Source: Phytopythium helicoides (lineage: Eukaryota > Oomycota > Peronosporomycetes > Pythiales > Pythiaceae). From it: 64,000 bases of DNA. The position numbers and the translations under genes were made by a program. How positions within the stretch are numbered: the first letter of the stretch is position 1; the number at the start of each line of letters is the position of its first letter. This document shows, piece by piece, positions 28,190 to 37,899 of this stretch. The notes under the pieces are model-generated. The model saw only the letters and a list, made by a program, of their open reading frames with translations, ran no database searches and was not told where the DNA came from. Location: NCBI GenBank assembly GCA_024867545.1, contig JANFNE010000046.1:186001-250000 (forward strand), read 5' to 3'.

Positions 28190-30970
28190 TCAAATGCTGA
28201 GCGTGCTGGTCGTGACGCAGCCACGACGCAGAAGCTCCGCCACCATGTCGGAGCGAGCGATCGCCACCTCCTCCTTGGACACCATGTCCTTGATTTTGAC
28301 CTGGCCCTGTGCCAGCTCATCCTCACCGATCACCACCATGTACGGGATGCCGGCCTCCAGTGCGTAGTGGAGCTGCTTGGTAAACTTGGGGCGCTCCGTC
28401 TGCATGACCTCCGCCGACAGGTTGGCGCGCCACAGCTCCTGGCACAGCTGAAGACGGGCGAGCAGCAGTTCCGGAGTCGCGCCGGTCGACGCCACGAGCA
28501 CCTGCGATGCCGCACTCGCGAGCGCCTTGTTCTTTTCAGCGTGCGCCTGGAGGATGCCAAAGATGCGCTCAATGCCGAGACTCACGCCAACGCACGGAAT
28601 TTGCTGGCCAGTGGCCGAGAACATGCCAACAAGGTTGTCGTAGCGGCCACCCGCAGCAATCGATCCGACATTGTGCTCCGGGCTCGTCAGCACGAACTCG
28701 TAGATGAGACCCGTGTAGTAGTCGAGGCCGCGCGCAAGGCTCAGGTCAAAAGACATAAAGTCGAGCACTCCCATAGCGTCCAAGTAGTCGAATAGCTGCG
28801 CAAGGTCGTCCATGGCGGCCTTGGCGTCCGCGTTGTCACCAAAGATCTGCTCCTTGACGAGCTCTGCGTGCAACTCGCGCGGCTTACCAACCTTGCACAC
28901 AAACTTCTGAATGCGGTCAGCCACCTCCGGTGCGATTCCCTTGTCCTCGACCATCTCACGGCGCACTTCCTCCCACGGTTCCTTGTCCAACTTGTCGATC
29001 GCGCTGCACGTCGTGCGGAACTTGTCGGCGGGCACACCGCAGATCGCAAGGATCGCGTCCAGCAAACGGCGGTGGCTCAACTTCACCTTGAATGGACCGA
29101 CCTCCGGGAACTGCTGCAGCACTTCGACACCGATCGACAGCACCTCGGCATCCGGCAGCATCGGTGCGTACGAGCCTGCCACGTCAAAGTCGCACTGGTA
29201 GAACTCGCGGAAGCGACCACGAGCCATTTGCGGGTTATCGCGGCGGTACACGCGCGCAATGTGGTAGCGCTTGATGTTGCCGGGGTTGTGGAGGGCCATG
29301 AAGCGAGCAAAGGGCACCGTCAGGTCGTACCGCAGCGCCAGCAACTCACCGCCCTGATCGGCCAAGTCGTAGATAAGCTTGCTATCCTCGCCGTACTTGC
29401 CTGTGAGGGTCTCTTTGAGCTCAAACACTGGCGTCTCGATCTCCACTCCCGCGTGGCGCTTGAACACCATCCGGATCTTATTGAAGATCTTCTCACGCAG
29501 CTGCATCTGCGCCGGCAGGAAGTCCTGCGCACCCTTAGCAATCTTGGGCTTGCGACGCGCACCGCCGCTACCAAGACGGGCGATCACATCCTCCACGAAC
29601 ACCGCGGGTCCATCCGCACGCAGGTTGAACGGTGACAGAGCAGCCTCAACGGTAGGGGCGGCAACGACCAACTGGCGGAACGCCTGGCAGCCGAGGCCAA
29701 TCTTCACCTCGTCTGTGCCAGCCTTCTTCTTGGCCCCGTCCTTCTCCTTTTGCTTCTCGAGCTTCTTGCGACGCTTCTCAAGGATCTTGGCACGCTGCGC
29801 CTCGGGCATGGCAGCGAGCTTCTCATCCTCCTTCGCAGCAGCCGCGGCCGCCTTCGCCGCCGCCTCTTGCGCCTTGGCCTGCTTCTCGGCAAGGCGAGCC
29901 TGCAGCTCGGCGTCCTGCTCGTCGAAAAACTTGAGCGCTGGCGCCAGCTCGCTGGCCAGCGCCTTGGTGACGCTCTGCACGAGCGACACGGCGTCCGCAG
30001 CCGTGGCATCAATCGTTTCAACAGCGGTTGAGGTCAGCACAGCAAGACGCGCGCGGCTGCCCTGCTCGAGAACCTGCAGACCGTCAACGACGGTGGCGAG
30101 CGCCGTCTTGATCACCTGCGGGTGGATGGCGTTCGAGCCGACGCCGTGGTTGAGCTCGGCCTCGACCGTCTTGTAGGCCGCCAGCACGGCGTCGCGCACG
30201 GGGCCGTGGTACTGCGGGATGGTTCGGAAGGCGTCGCTGTCACCAGCGGCCGTGGCGTTCGCGAACTTGGAGTTGTCGAGCATGAGGCGCAGGTTGGTGG
30301 CCGACGTGACGATGCCGCGGTGCGGGCGGCTGACGTCCACGAACTCGGCCTCGAACGGCGCCGTGTTGACACGCGCAGCCTCGCACGACAGCGCAGCCGT
30401 CGCGTCACTGAGCGGCAGCAGAGCGCGCGCGCCGCCCACCGCGAGCGCGGCCGTGGCGAGCAGCGCGAGCGGAGGCGCCAGCGCCAGCGCCGCTCGGTCA
30501 CCCGCGCTGATGTCTGCGGCGGGTAGCGCGACGCCCGCGGCCTGTAGCGCGTCGGCAATGGGCGTGGGCGCTCCGGCCGGCGAGAGCGCGAGTCCGAGGC
30601 CCTTGGCGGCCGCGAGCGCCGCGTCCGAGGCCGAGACGGCGCCGCTCGCGGGTACGGCGGGCACCACGTCGGCGTTGAGCGCGGCCACGAGGAACTGCGC
30701 GAGCGCCAGCACGGGCTCCGAGTGGCGGCAGCGGCGCAGCAGCTCGTGCGCCTGCAGCAGCAGCGCGGCGCGCGCCGCCTGTCGCGAGAGGAACGGCCCG
30801 TCGCCCTCCGCCGCGCCGCGCAGCGCCGCCGCCTCGCCCGCCGCCGCGACCGCCGGCAGGTGCGCGGGCTCAGCCGCGTCCAGCGCCACGGCGGCGCCCA
30901 GCGCGGCCACCGCACACACGTCGGCGACCGAGAGCTTGCCCGCGCCCACGCTCACGCGCGAGGACGCCAT
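28190..30970 (-). CDS. HARS: Histidyl-tRNA synthetase with long N-terminal extension
   Basis: Intronless, 926 residues, ATG at 30970. The C-terminal half (from about residue 470) is a complete class II HisRS: KGAQDFLPAQM, motif 2 region YRRDNPQMARGRFREFYQCD, the histidine-binding blocks LARGLDYYTG and AAGGRYDNLVG, motif 3 GVSLGIERIF, and an anticodon-binding domain (QVLVASTGATPELLLARLQL, IPYMVVIGEDEL). It charges tRNA-His with histidine. The first 470 residues are Ala-rich and helical with a lysine-rich linker (KILEKRRKKLEKQKEKDG); long plant HisRS proteins also carry N-terminal extensions of about this size, and I infer a related, possibly histidase-like, module. No obvious mitochondrial leader is present. 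Confidence 0.95.
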   Translation of the reverse strand: MASSRVSVGAGKLSVADVCAVAALGAAVALDAAEPAHLPAVAAAGEAAALRGAAEGDGPFLSRQAARAALLLQAHELLRRCRHSEPVLALAQFLVAALNADVVPAVPASGAVSASDAALAAAKGLGLALSPAGAPTPIADALQAAGVALPAADISAGDRAALALAPPLALLATAALAVGGARALLPLSDATAALSCEAARVNTAPFEAEFVDVSRPHRGIVTSATNLRLMLDNSKFANATAAGDSDAFRTIPQYHGPVRDAVLAAYKTVEAELNHGVGSNAIHPQVIKTALATVVDGLQVLEQGSRARLAVLTSTAVETIDATAADAVSLVQSVTKALASELAPALKFFDEQDAELQARLAEKQAKAQEAAAKAAAAAAKEDEKLAAMPEAQRAKILEKRRKKLEKQKEKDGAKKKAGTDEVKIGLGCQAFRQLVVAAPTVEAALSPFNLRADGPAVFVEDVIARLGSGGARRKPKIAKGAQDFLPAQMQLREKIFNKIRMVFKRHAGVEIETPVFELKETLTGKYGEDSKLIYDLADQGGELLALRYDLTVPFARFMALHNPGNIKRYHIARVYRRDNPQMARGRFREFYQCDFDVAGSYAPMLPDAEVLSIGVEVLQQFPEVGPFKVKLSHRRLLDAILAICGVPADKFRTTCSAIDKLDKEPWEEVRREMVEDKGIAPEVADRIQKFVCKVGKPRELHAELVKEQIFGDNADAKAAMDDLAQLFDYLDAMGVLDFMSFDLSLARGLDYYTGLIYEFVLTSPEHNVGSIAAGGRYDNLVGMFSATGQQIPCVGVSLGIERIFGILQAHAEKNKALASAASQVLVASTGATPELLLARLQLCQELWRANLSAEVMQTERPKFTKQLHYALEAGIPYMVVIGEDELAQGQVKIKDMVSKEEVAIARSDMVAELLRRGCVTTSTLSI

Positions 30971-31151
30971 GCTTGCCGTCTTTCAGGGGGATCCCGATAT
31001 GTGGAGCGCAGGCGCTGAGCGGCTACTTCCGCAACTCCCGCGTCGGCAGTGGGTTGATCGGGGCTAGATGAGAAGTTTTTTTAAACTTACAGACTAGAAC
31101 TGTAGCAGGCAAGCGCGTACGTGGCGGCGGCGGCAAACCGCCCCGACCGCC
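30971..31151. promoter_or_regulatory. Divergent promoter between HisRS and MFS transporter
   Basis: A 181-bp gap must contain both promoters. No CCAAT box is seen, unlike three other divergent gaps in this window. A TTTTTTTAAACTT stretch lies near 31076. Confidence 0.4.
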
Positions 31152-32768
31152 ATGGAGAAGCCGCGCGCAGGCGACCGCGTGCTCTACGCCGTGTCCTTCC
31201 TCGACCTGCTGGCCGTGTCGCTCGTCATCCCGTCGCTGCCGCAATACGTCAAGAGCCTCGATGGCGGCGCGCTGCTCTTCGGCGCCATCATGTCCATGTA
31301 CGGCTTCATCCAGTTCTTCGCGGCGCCGATCGTCGGCGCGTTGAGCGACGTCTACGGCCGGTGAGTGCTCTGCGCTGGTGGTGATTTGCACAATCGCTGA
31401 TGTGGACGTACATGCAGCCGACGAGTGCTGCTCGCGTGCTTCCTGGGGGCCGCGTCGGGCTACCTGCTGCTCGGGCTCTCGTGGAATATCTACATCGTCA
31501 TCCTCTCGCGCGTCCCCTCAGCACTCTTCAAGCACACGCTCGATATCATTAAGGTCGCCGTCACTGACTCGGCTGACCCCGCGACGCGGTACATGCGTCG
31601 CTGCTGCTACTGGTTGATGCAACTGCTCCGCTGACAACCGTGGTGCTCAGGTCGGCGGCCATCGGACGGCTCAACGCAGCGTCCAACACAGGCTTCATCA
31701 TCGGCCCCGCCATCGGCGGATACGTTAGTGGTATGCCTAATGGCTTCAACTACACGGCGCTGCTTACGACCGCAATCTTCCTGCTCAACTATGGGCTCAT
31801 CTCGCTCTACTTCGAGGACCACATGCCGACGGCGACCGACGGTGACTCCAAAAAGATGCCTGCCAACGCCACCATTGATTGGAAGGCGCTGCTTCGGCAA
31901 GCCAAGGACAAGCTCTTGGGTTTCCGCGAGATCGTCAACGAGTCTGGCGCCGCCCAAACGCTTCTGCTCGCACGACTGCTGCTGTCCATGGCCGCGCTTC
32001 TCTATCGCTCGCACTTCTCCATCTTGCTCGAGGACAAGTTTGGCACGGACGCGCGATCTCGCGGCTACTTGCTGAGCTACATGGGCCTGCTAGGAGCGCT
32101 TTCTAGCTCTGCAGTTGGTCTAGTGACGCGGTTGATGCGCTCTGAGCGACTCTTGTTACAGACTGCTGCTGTTGTGTACGTGTTTACATTCTTCGCGCTC
32201 TCAAACGCCACCGATATCACCGCCGTGTACATCATCCTCGTGCCTCAAGTTGTCTCCATCAGGTATGGCCGTTCGCCTTTTTCTAAACCTGTATTGCCGT
32301 TTGATAAAGTCGTTGCATGTACTTCTGGAAAAAAAAAATCGGTGGTCGTAGTCTGCTGCGCGCGACATCCATGGCGCTCCAGACAACCTTTGTCTCTCAA
32401 GAACACGTTGGGGCTTTTATGGGCATTTCGTCGTCCTTGACGGTACGAAAAAGTTGCAAATCAATTGCATTCTATCCGTTCTAATGCACGCGTGTTTCCT
32501 TTTCAGTCCATCTCGAGAACTATTTCGCCAAGTATGCATGGTTCCTGGTCGACACTTGCACCACTCACTAATTTGTTGTGCCTCTTTGCTTGCAACAGTG
32601 CTGTCCGGCTGGACGTACCTCATCTCGATGGACGGGCCTGCATACGGAGCTGCGGTATTGGCCAGCGCAAGTGCGGGGCTTTTTTGCTTTTCGCCCCACT
32701 TTGCCTCCCTCGGCCGACGCCTCGCACCTCTAGACGGTGGCGGAGCGCCAAAGAAGGCCCTCGACTAA
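31152..32768 (+). CDS. Major facilitator superfamily transporter (MFSD9/MFSD10-like)
   Basis: Six exons (31152-31360, 31418-31588, 31651-32262, 32352-32442, 32507-32531, 32599-32768) give 425 residues; every junction is GT-AG and restores frame. The first intron splits MFS motif A, producing GALSDVYGRRRVLL. Other landmarks are VIPSLPQYVKSL in helix 1, GRLNAASNTGFIIGPAIGGY in helix 5, and late helices with ISRTISPMLSGWTYL and a short hydrophilic tail. The pattern resembles the MFSD9/MFSD10 and bacterial TetA-like branch, proton-driven exporters of small molecules; the substrate is unknown. Exon 5 is only 25 nt. The region 31378-31640 contains other open frames that are not needed. Confidence 0.83.
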
Positions 32769-32812
32769 ATTTTGACAAGAGTAGCACGAGATCACCAGAA
32801 AACCCGATTGCT

Positions 32813-33985
32813 CTATTGTTCTGGCGGTGCATTAGTTTGGATTACAAAGCTACGGCTCCATTCTCCCTTACCGACAGCGTTATGTGACCGAAGCGCGCAT
32901 TCGTACAGCGTATTGAACTGCAGGTTCCCACTCAGAACCATACGTTGCACCCACTTCTTGCGATTATGTGTCGATTTCTCGACTCGCCACCCACTCTCAT
33001 CGCCCTTGTCACCTTCAGCTACACTCTGACTCGCCTCAATCATATTTCCTCCGGACGGGGCTAGACGGTATCGGAGCTCATACCTCTCAATAATGGCGCC
33101 GTTCGAGTCTGGGGTGTCCCATGAAATGGTCACTTGACATGAATACACCTTTTGCTGCACATACCTCGAGACACTGTCAGATTGGTTCATGCTAACTCGC
33201 GACGAAGACTTCGCTTCGTTTTCTCCTCCGCGGAAGCTCGAGGTTGCAGTTGTGAGGCGGCTTGAAGGAACTGCTGACGAAGATAATGCTGACACACGAA
33301 TAATCTCTGTCGAGTAATCGCATTCGAACGACACGGAATCGACCGGCGGTGCGGTCGGCAGCGAAGCTGGTGCCTCTAGCAATCGACGACATTCGTTTGA
33401 GGCAATCGCGAGCTGGCGTTTATCTGCCGAGGGTTCATGTGAGAGTGCTGGAGAATGCTCGCAGCATTCTCCGACCACTTGGAGCGGAGTCTGTTTGAGA
33501 TAGCAAGCAGTCCCACGATCGGCTCCGCGCTGCAGAAGATAGTTTACCACCCGAGGCTGGGAATACACACTCGCGATGAAAAGCGGGCTGGCATTCTGCA
33601 GCATCCACCTGTCAAAAGATAGTCGGTTAGCCAAAGTCGGAATATCAGGTGTAGACCCAAACTCACGAACCAGTGCAGCGATTCCCATTGTAACAGCGGC
33701 ACGGGCAAATCAGTGGTAAATGGCAACGACAGCACCTCAACGTGATCCAAGAGAATACGCTTCGTCACTGCGACCACAGAACCATTATTCACCAAACCAT
33801 TATAATTCCAAACACCTAACAAAACGAAACGAACAGGTCAAATCTCCGCGAATGAGCGCGCGGAGGAGCTTTACGCGCCATCCAAGCTCTTCTCCTCTTT
33901 CGTCTTCGGAAAGCTCCTCTTGTCCCTTGTTGATCGCCTCTGCAGCTTTCCTGGGTTCCGCTGCAGACACCATGGTGCGTGCCAT
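32813..33985 (-). CDS. Ankyrin-repeat and fibronectin type III protein, 5' end uncertain
   Basis: The last exon is 33595-32813 (260 residues): it finishes an ankyrin repeat (ASPLFIASVYSQPRVVNYLL QRGAD), continues through a Ser-rich linker and ends with a fibronectin type III domain (VTISWDTPDSNGAIIERYEL, LYECALRSHNAVGKGEWS). A GTGAGT-TGCAG intron (33666-33596) joins it in frame to an exon ending LLQWESLHWF, open back to about 33815 and itself ankyrin-like. Further upstream a frame starting MARTMVSAAEPRK at 33985 has acidic, coding-like sequence ending in LLRALIRGDL, but no ordinary intron joins it in frame (see findings). ANK plus FN3 is an adaptor architecture as in ANKFN1; the partner is unknown. 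Confidence 0.6.
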
Positions 33986-34039
33986 TGCTGGTTGCACAAC
34001 TAGTCGCTTTGGCCACCAAAATAGTCCCATGCGATGATG

Positions 34040-37000
34040 TCATTCAGTTCGAACATCTTGAGATAGCTCAGCTTCCAGTTCTGATAGCCCATCGCTCTCT
34101 GCAACGGATGGTGCTCGACCTGGCAACTCACGAGTCCCGGTGGGGAGCTGTGATGGTGGCGTCAAGGTATCGATTGTCGTGCTTTTTGCTGCCCCTGAGG
34201 TTGACACCAATGCCGATACACCGAATCCTCGCGTCTGGGTCTTCGGAGCACGCTTCTTAGACGCTCCAGCTGTGGGGCGCTTTGAAGCATTTGATTTTGG
34301 ACCTGCTCCACGGACTGAAGATCGCAAAGATGTCAATGCAGCTGCTGGGTCGAGAACACCTTGCGAAAGTTCGGCTTCGAGCTCTGATAATCCATCGCTG
34401 TCAGCAATCGAGGATGCTCGGCTCCTCAGCCGAGTACTGATAGTGGTATTTCCTTGCCGAGATAATTGAGAGACTGTTGTTGTTCCTTCGTGTCCTGGAG
34501 TTGCCGCCACTGCGGACGCACTTGATGTACGTGCATTTGCCTTCGCAGCAAGCTTCTTCTTGGTTGTTGCCGGCGGATTCGTCGAGGCTGCCGCTTGATA
34601 TAGTACATTTTGTGACAGCTCTGCCTCAAGCTCCGATAAGCCATCGCTCTCTGCAACTGATGGTGCGCGATCGCGCAGAGTACTCCTTGAGCTGAAGCCC
34701 GTCGTAACCTCTTCCCGAGTGCTTGAAACTGGTAGGGTTTGCACAGCGCTGGCTGCCTTGGCTGATTGAGCAGTTCGTCGTCGAACTTGGCGGGTCGAAA
34801 TCTGTGGAATCTCATCCTCAAAACTCTTAACTTGCGTGCGTGCGCGCTTAAGCTTTGGTGGAGCTGGAGCCTTTCTTGGACCTCGAGTGGCTTTCACTTT
34901 GGGGGCAAGATTAGTAGGCGCATCTGCCAGCGCTGTCGCTTCGTCAACTACTTTTTGAGACAGCTCATCCTCAAGCTCAGATAAGCCGTCACTCTCTGTG
35001 ACAGAGGGTGCTCGACTTCGCAGCCGAGCACTAATCGGCATTTTCTCTTGGTGATCTTGAGGAGTGACAGTAGATGTTGCTTCGGCCAGCGCTGTAGATG
35101 ATACCAACGCGAATACATTTGGTCCACGTGACTGTGACTTCGCAACTCGCTTCTTCTTGGCTGTAGTCGGTGGTTTCGGTGCCTCAAATACCGCGTTTTT
35201 TGTTGAGACTGTCGCTTGATTGAGCACATTTTGTGAAAGCTCTGCCTCGAGTTCTGATAACCCGTCGCTCTCTGCGATTGACGGGGCTCGGCTCCATCCT
35301 ACGTCGTTGCTCGATGGAGTGTTTCGTGTTGCTCGTTTTCTCTTAGCTGTAGACTTGGATGTTGAACTTTTAGTTGTCAATTGTTGACCGGAACTTGCTA
35401 CGTTGATTTGGCTGGCTGCAACATTTCGATTTATTGCGCTTGTCGTTTGTTGTGCGATGCCTTGCGAAAGCTCAGCCTCGAGTTCGGATAACCCATCGCT
35501 CTCTGCAATTGATGGGGCTCGTCTTCGCAACGTCCGGGTATTCATAGTAGCTTTCATTTGATGATCGAGTGGAAGAGAAGCCATCCTGTCTGCTGGCGGT
35601 GATACCAAAGTCCGTGTCTGCGGTTTCGATTTGGTGCCTGTATTTGCATTTGTCGCCTTTGTAGCCGCCTTTGCACGGCCTTCTGCGGTGCCAGACGGTC
35701 TAGCTACAGTCCCAGACGCTTGTTTGGGTATGCCCTTCGAAGTTGGCTTAGACCGGTTTGTCTGAGCCTTATCACTCGCTGCCAGAATCTCGACCCCTCT
35801 TCTTACATTTTCCATCAGCTCCGCTTCAAGTTCATCCAAGCCATCACTACTCGCCGAAGCAAGAGAAGACAGTACACTGTCAATTGAGTGACGGCGTTTG
35901 GGTTTGGATGAAGGAGCACCATTCGCCTCGACAGATTCACCAATATTGGGTCCACTGCCATCCGTCCCAGCTGCGGTTAAACCCCCAGAATTGTTTTCTG
36001 CCGCCGCCAAGCGAGATGGTGCAGCTGGAGGAACAGATGTCGATAGTTTTTTGGACTTTTGCGATGTTTGTTGTGAGTTTGGGTTTTCAGTCGAGGAACC
36101 TGATACACTTCGACCGTGTGGAGGTTTTGTCGCCAGAGTACCAATTGATTTCCGTGTCCTGCTTGCTGTTGGAGCGACAGTCGTGACGACACTTTCATTT
36201 ACACTTTGCATCAGCTCTGCTTCGAGCTCATCGAGGCCGTCACTGGTAACCGATGCACGCGACGATAGCTGGCTGCCAACTGAAAGTCGACGCTCACGCT
36301 TGGGCCGATCTGGAGCGATGCTGCTACTTGTTTTTGGTTGAACTATTTGTGCCGGCTCTTCTAAACTCTGAGGAGCACGCAAATCGCCTGCTGCATGAAG
36401 CAGTTCCTCCTCCAGGTCTCTCAAATCATTTGAGTCATAGGAGCTTTCCGAATTCTTGTCTTGATCGAATGTTGCTTCGATGGGTGTTTCCCTGTCTTGC
36501 TCTTCAGCGATAAAAAGCAAGTTTTGGTCTGGGCCAGTGGCTCGAGCAGCCAGATACGAGCGCAGACCGTCAAAGAGCTTGGTTGCATGCTCGTGCTCTG
36601 TCGTTGGTTGTGACATGGAGAGCTGAGCAATCCCTCTTGATAATTCCCGTCCAGATCCGGCTCGTCGAGTCACACGCGATGCGGAATCGGTAGAGTTGTT
36701 AACTAGCTCCATAACCTCGTTGTATCGAGTTGCTAGCGCCTGAACGGCCTCGAGATGGCTGTCTGTGACCTTCCTCCATCAAAGAAAGGTTAGATTCAAG
36801 TTATTTGAAAGTATCCTCGGCTCGAAGTCAGCTTACCTTGTGTTCCTCAACATTGTGTGGTGTTTCAGCCGCCTCAGTTTGCCTGCTGCTTGATGCAACT
36901 TCGCTCAGCGTCTGCCTGGGCGAACCGAGTTGATGTGTGTGACTGAAGCCGCGCAGGCACTTGAGGAACGCATTTTCTGTAACTGCAAGTTTGTGCATCA

Positions 37001-37777
37001 TAGCACACACTTCCTTGGCTGCAAGTGGGAAAAGGTGAGCACCAGATCCGCGGGCCACGACCTCGACCGTCGAGAGTCGAGCCCATCCACTCGGAACAAT
37101 GTCAATCTTGTGCTTGGGTACCCCGAGCTGCACCGAGTAGGCGCAGTACAGGCCAAAAACATAGCCAAAGAGCTGTGCCGTGGGCTTCGGCTCGCCGAAC
37201 GTGCTCTCGTTGTTTTCAACGCACCGCAGTAGCGCATCTGTTGGGAGAGCGGGGGGGGAGCGCAAGGTCAGGAATGGTCGCGAGCGGATTCAAGCCACGT
37301 CCGGCAGAGCGGAAGACGCACCTAGAGAGCGCTGGAGAATGGCTTTGTGCGTCGTCGTGGCTGAGCTGTTCCAGAACTCGACGTGGAACGCGGCGCTCAT
37401 GCGTGCGTCGCCCCAGAGCCGCTTCCACGCCGCGAAGCATACGTCTCCCTGCGAGGCACTCGTCCATCAGCTCGGTCCCTGCCGCGTCCTCCTCGCCCTC
37501 CGCCCACCTCGTCCACGAACCGCGAGTTGAGCGCCGCCAAGTCCCGCGACACGCAGTCCGCGAATTCGACCAGCGCTCGGTCCAGGTCGACGTGCGTCTG
37601 CTTCCTGCGCCGCGACGGCCCAGCGCTCGCGCTCGCGGCGGGCGCTCGAGCCGCCGGCGGTCGACGAGAAAGCGGCGGCCGAGCGCTCGGTCGTGCAGGA
37701 GGCAGCAGCAGCGCGGCGCCGCCGGCCGCGACCGTCGCCAGCGCGCCAGGCGCGGCGGGGGTCGCCTGGGCGGGCAT
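34040..37777 (-). CDS. SNAP43/SNAPC1-like protein with SDGL repeat tail
   Basis: Four exons (37777-37508, 37448-37322, 37237-36837, 36769-34040) give 1,175 residues; all junctions are GT-AG and in frame. After a Pro/Ala-rich start, residues about 65-260 contain VDLDRALVEFADCVSRDL, DVCFAAWKRLWGDARMSAAF, TAQLFGYVFGLYCAYSVQLG and PKHKIDIVPSGW. These follow the order and spacing of SNAPC1, the 43-kDa subunit of the snRNA-activating complex that recruits RNA polymerases II and III to small nuclear RNA genes. The remaining 900 residues are Ser/Thr/Lys/Arg-rich and disordered, with eight copies of an SDGL(S/D)ELE(A/D)EL motif. The SNAPC1 match is by remembered pattern and moderate; the repeat tail is seen directly. 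The promoter side has three ATTGG boxes near 37808, 37847 and 37873. Confidence 0.62.
34055..36265 (-). repeat. Eight protein repeats R(A/S)xSxxxSDGLxELExEL, spaced
   Basis: Within the last exon of the SNAP43-like gene, eight near-identical blocks of about 20 residues occur, with cores near 36205-36260, 35808-35870, 35468-35522, 35230-35295, 34958-35010, 34611-34672, 34370-34420 and 34058-34120. A ninth degenerate form (SNDLRDLEEEL) lies near 36395-36440. Spacers vary in length and are rich in Lys, Thr, Ser and Ala. Confidence 0.88.
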
Positions 37778-37899
37778 GGCGGTGGTGGTGGGGAGGAGTG
37801 GGCACCGCTCGCCATTGGTGGAACGCTGCGGGTGCGCGGGCTCGGATTGGCTACAAGTATATTACTACGCTCCCATTGGCCGAAAAGCGCGCTTCAACG

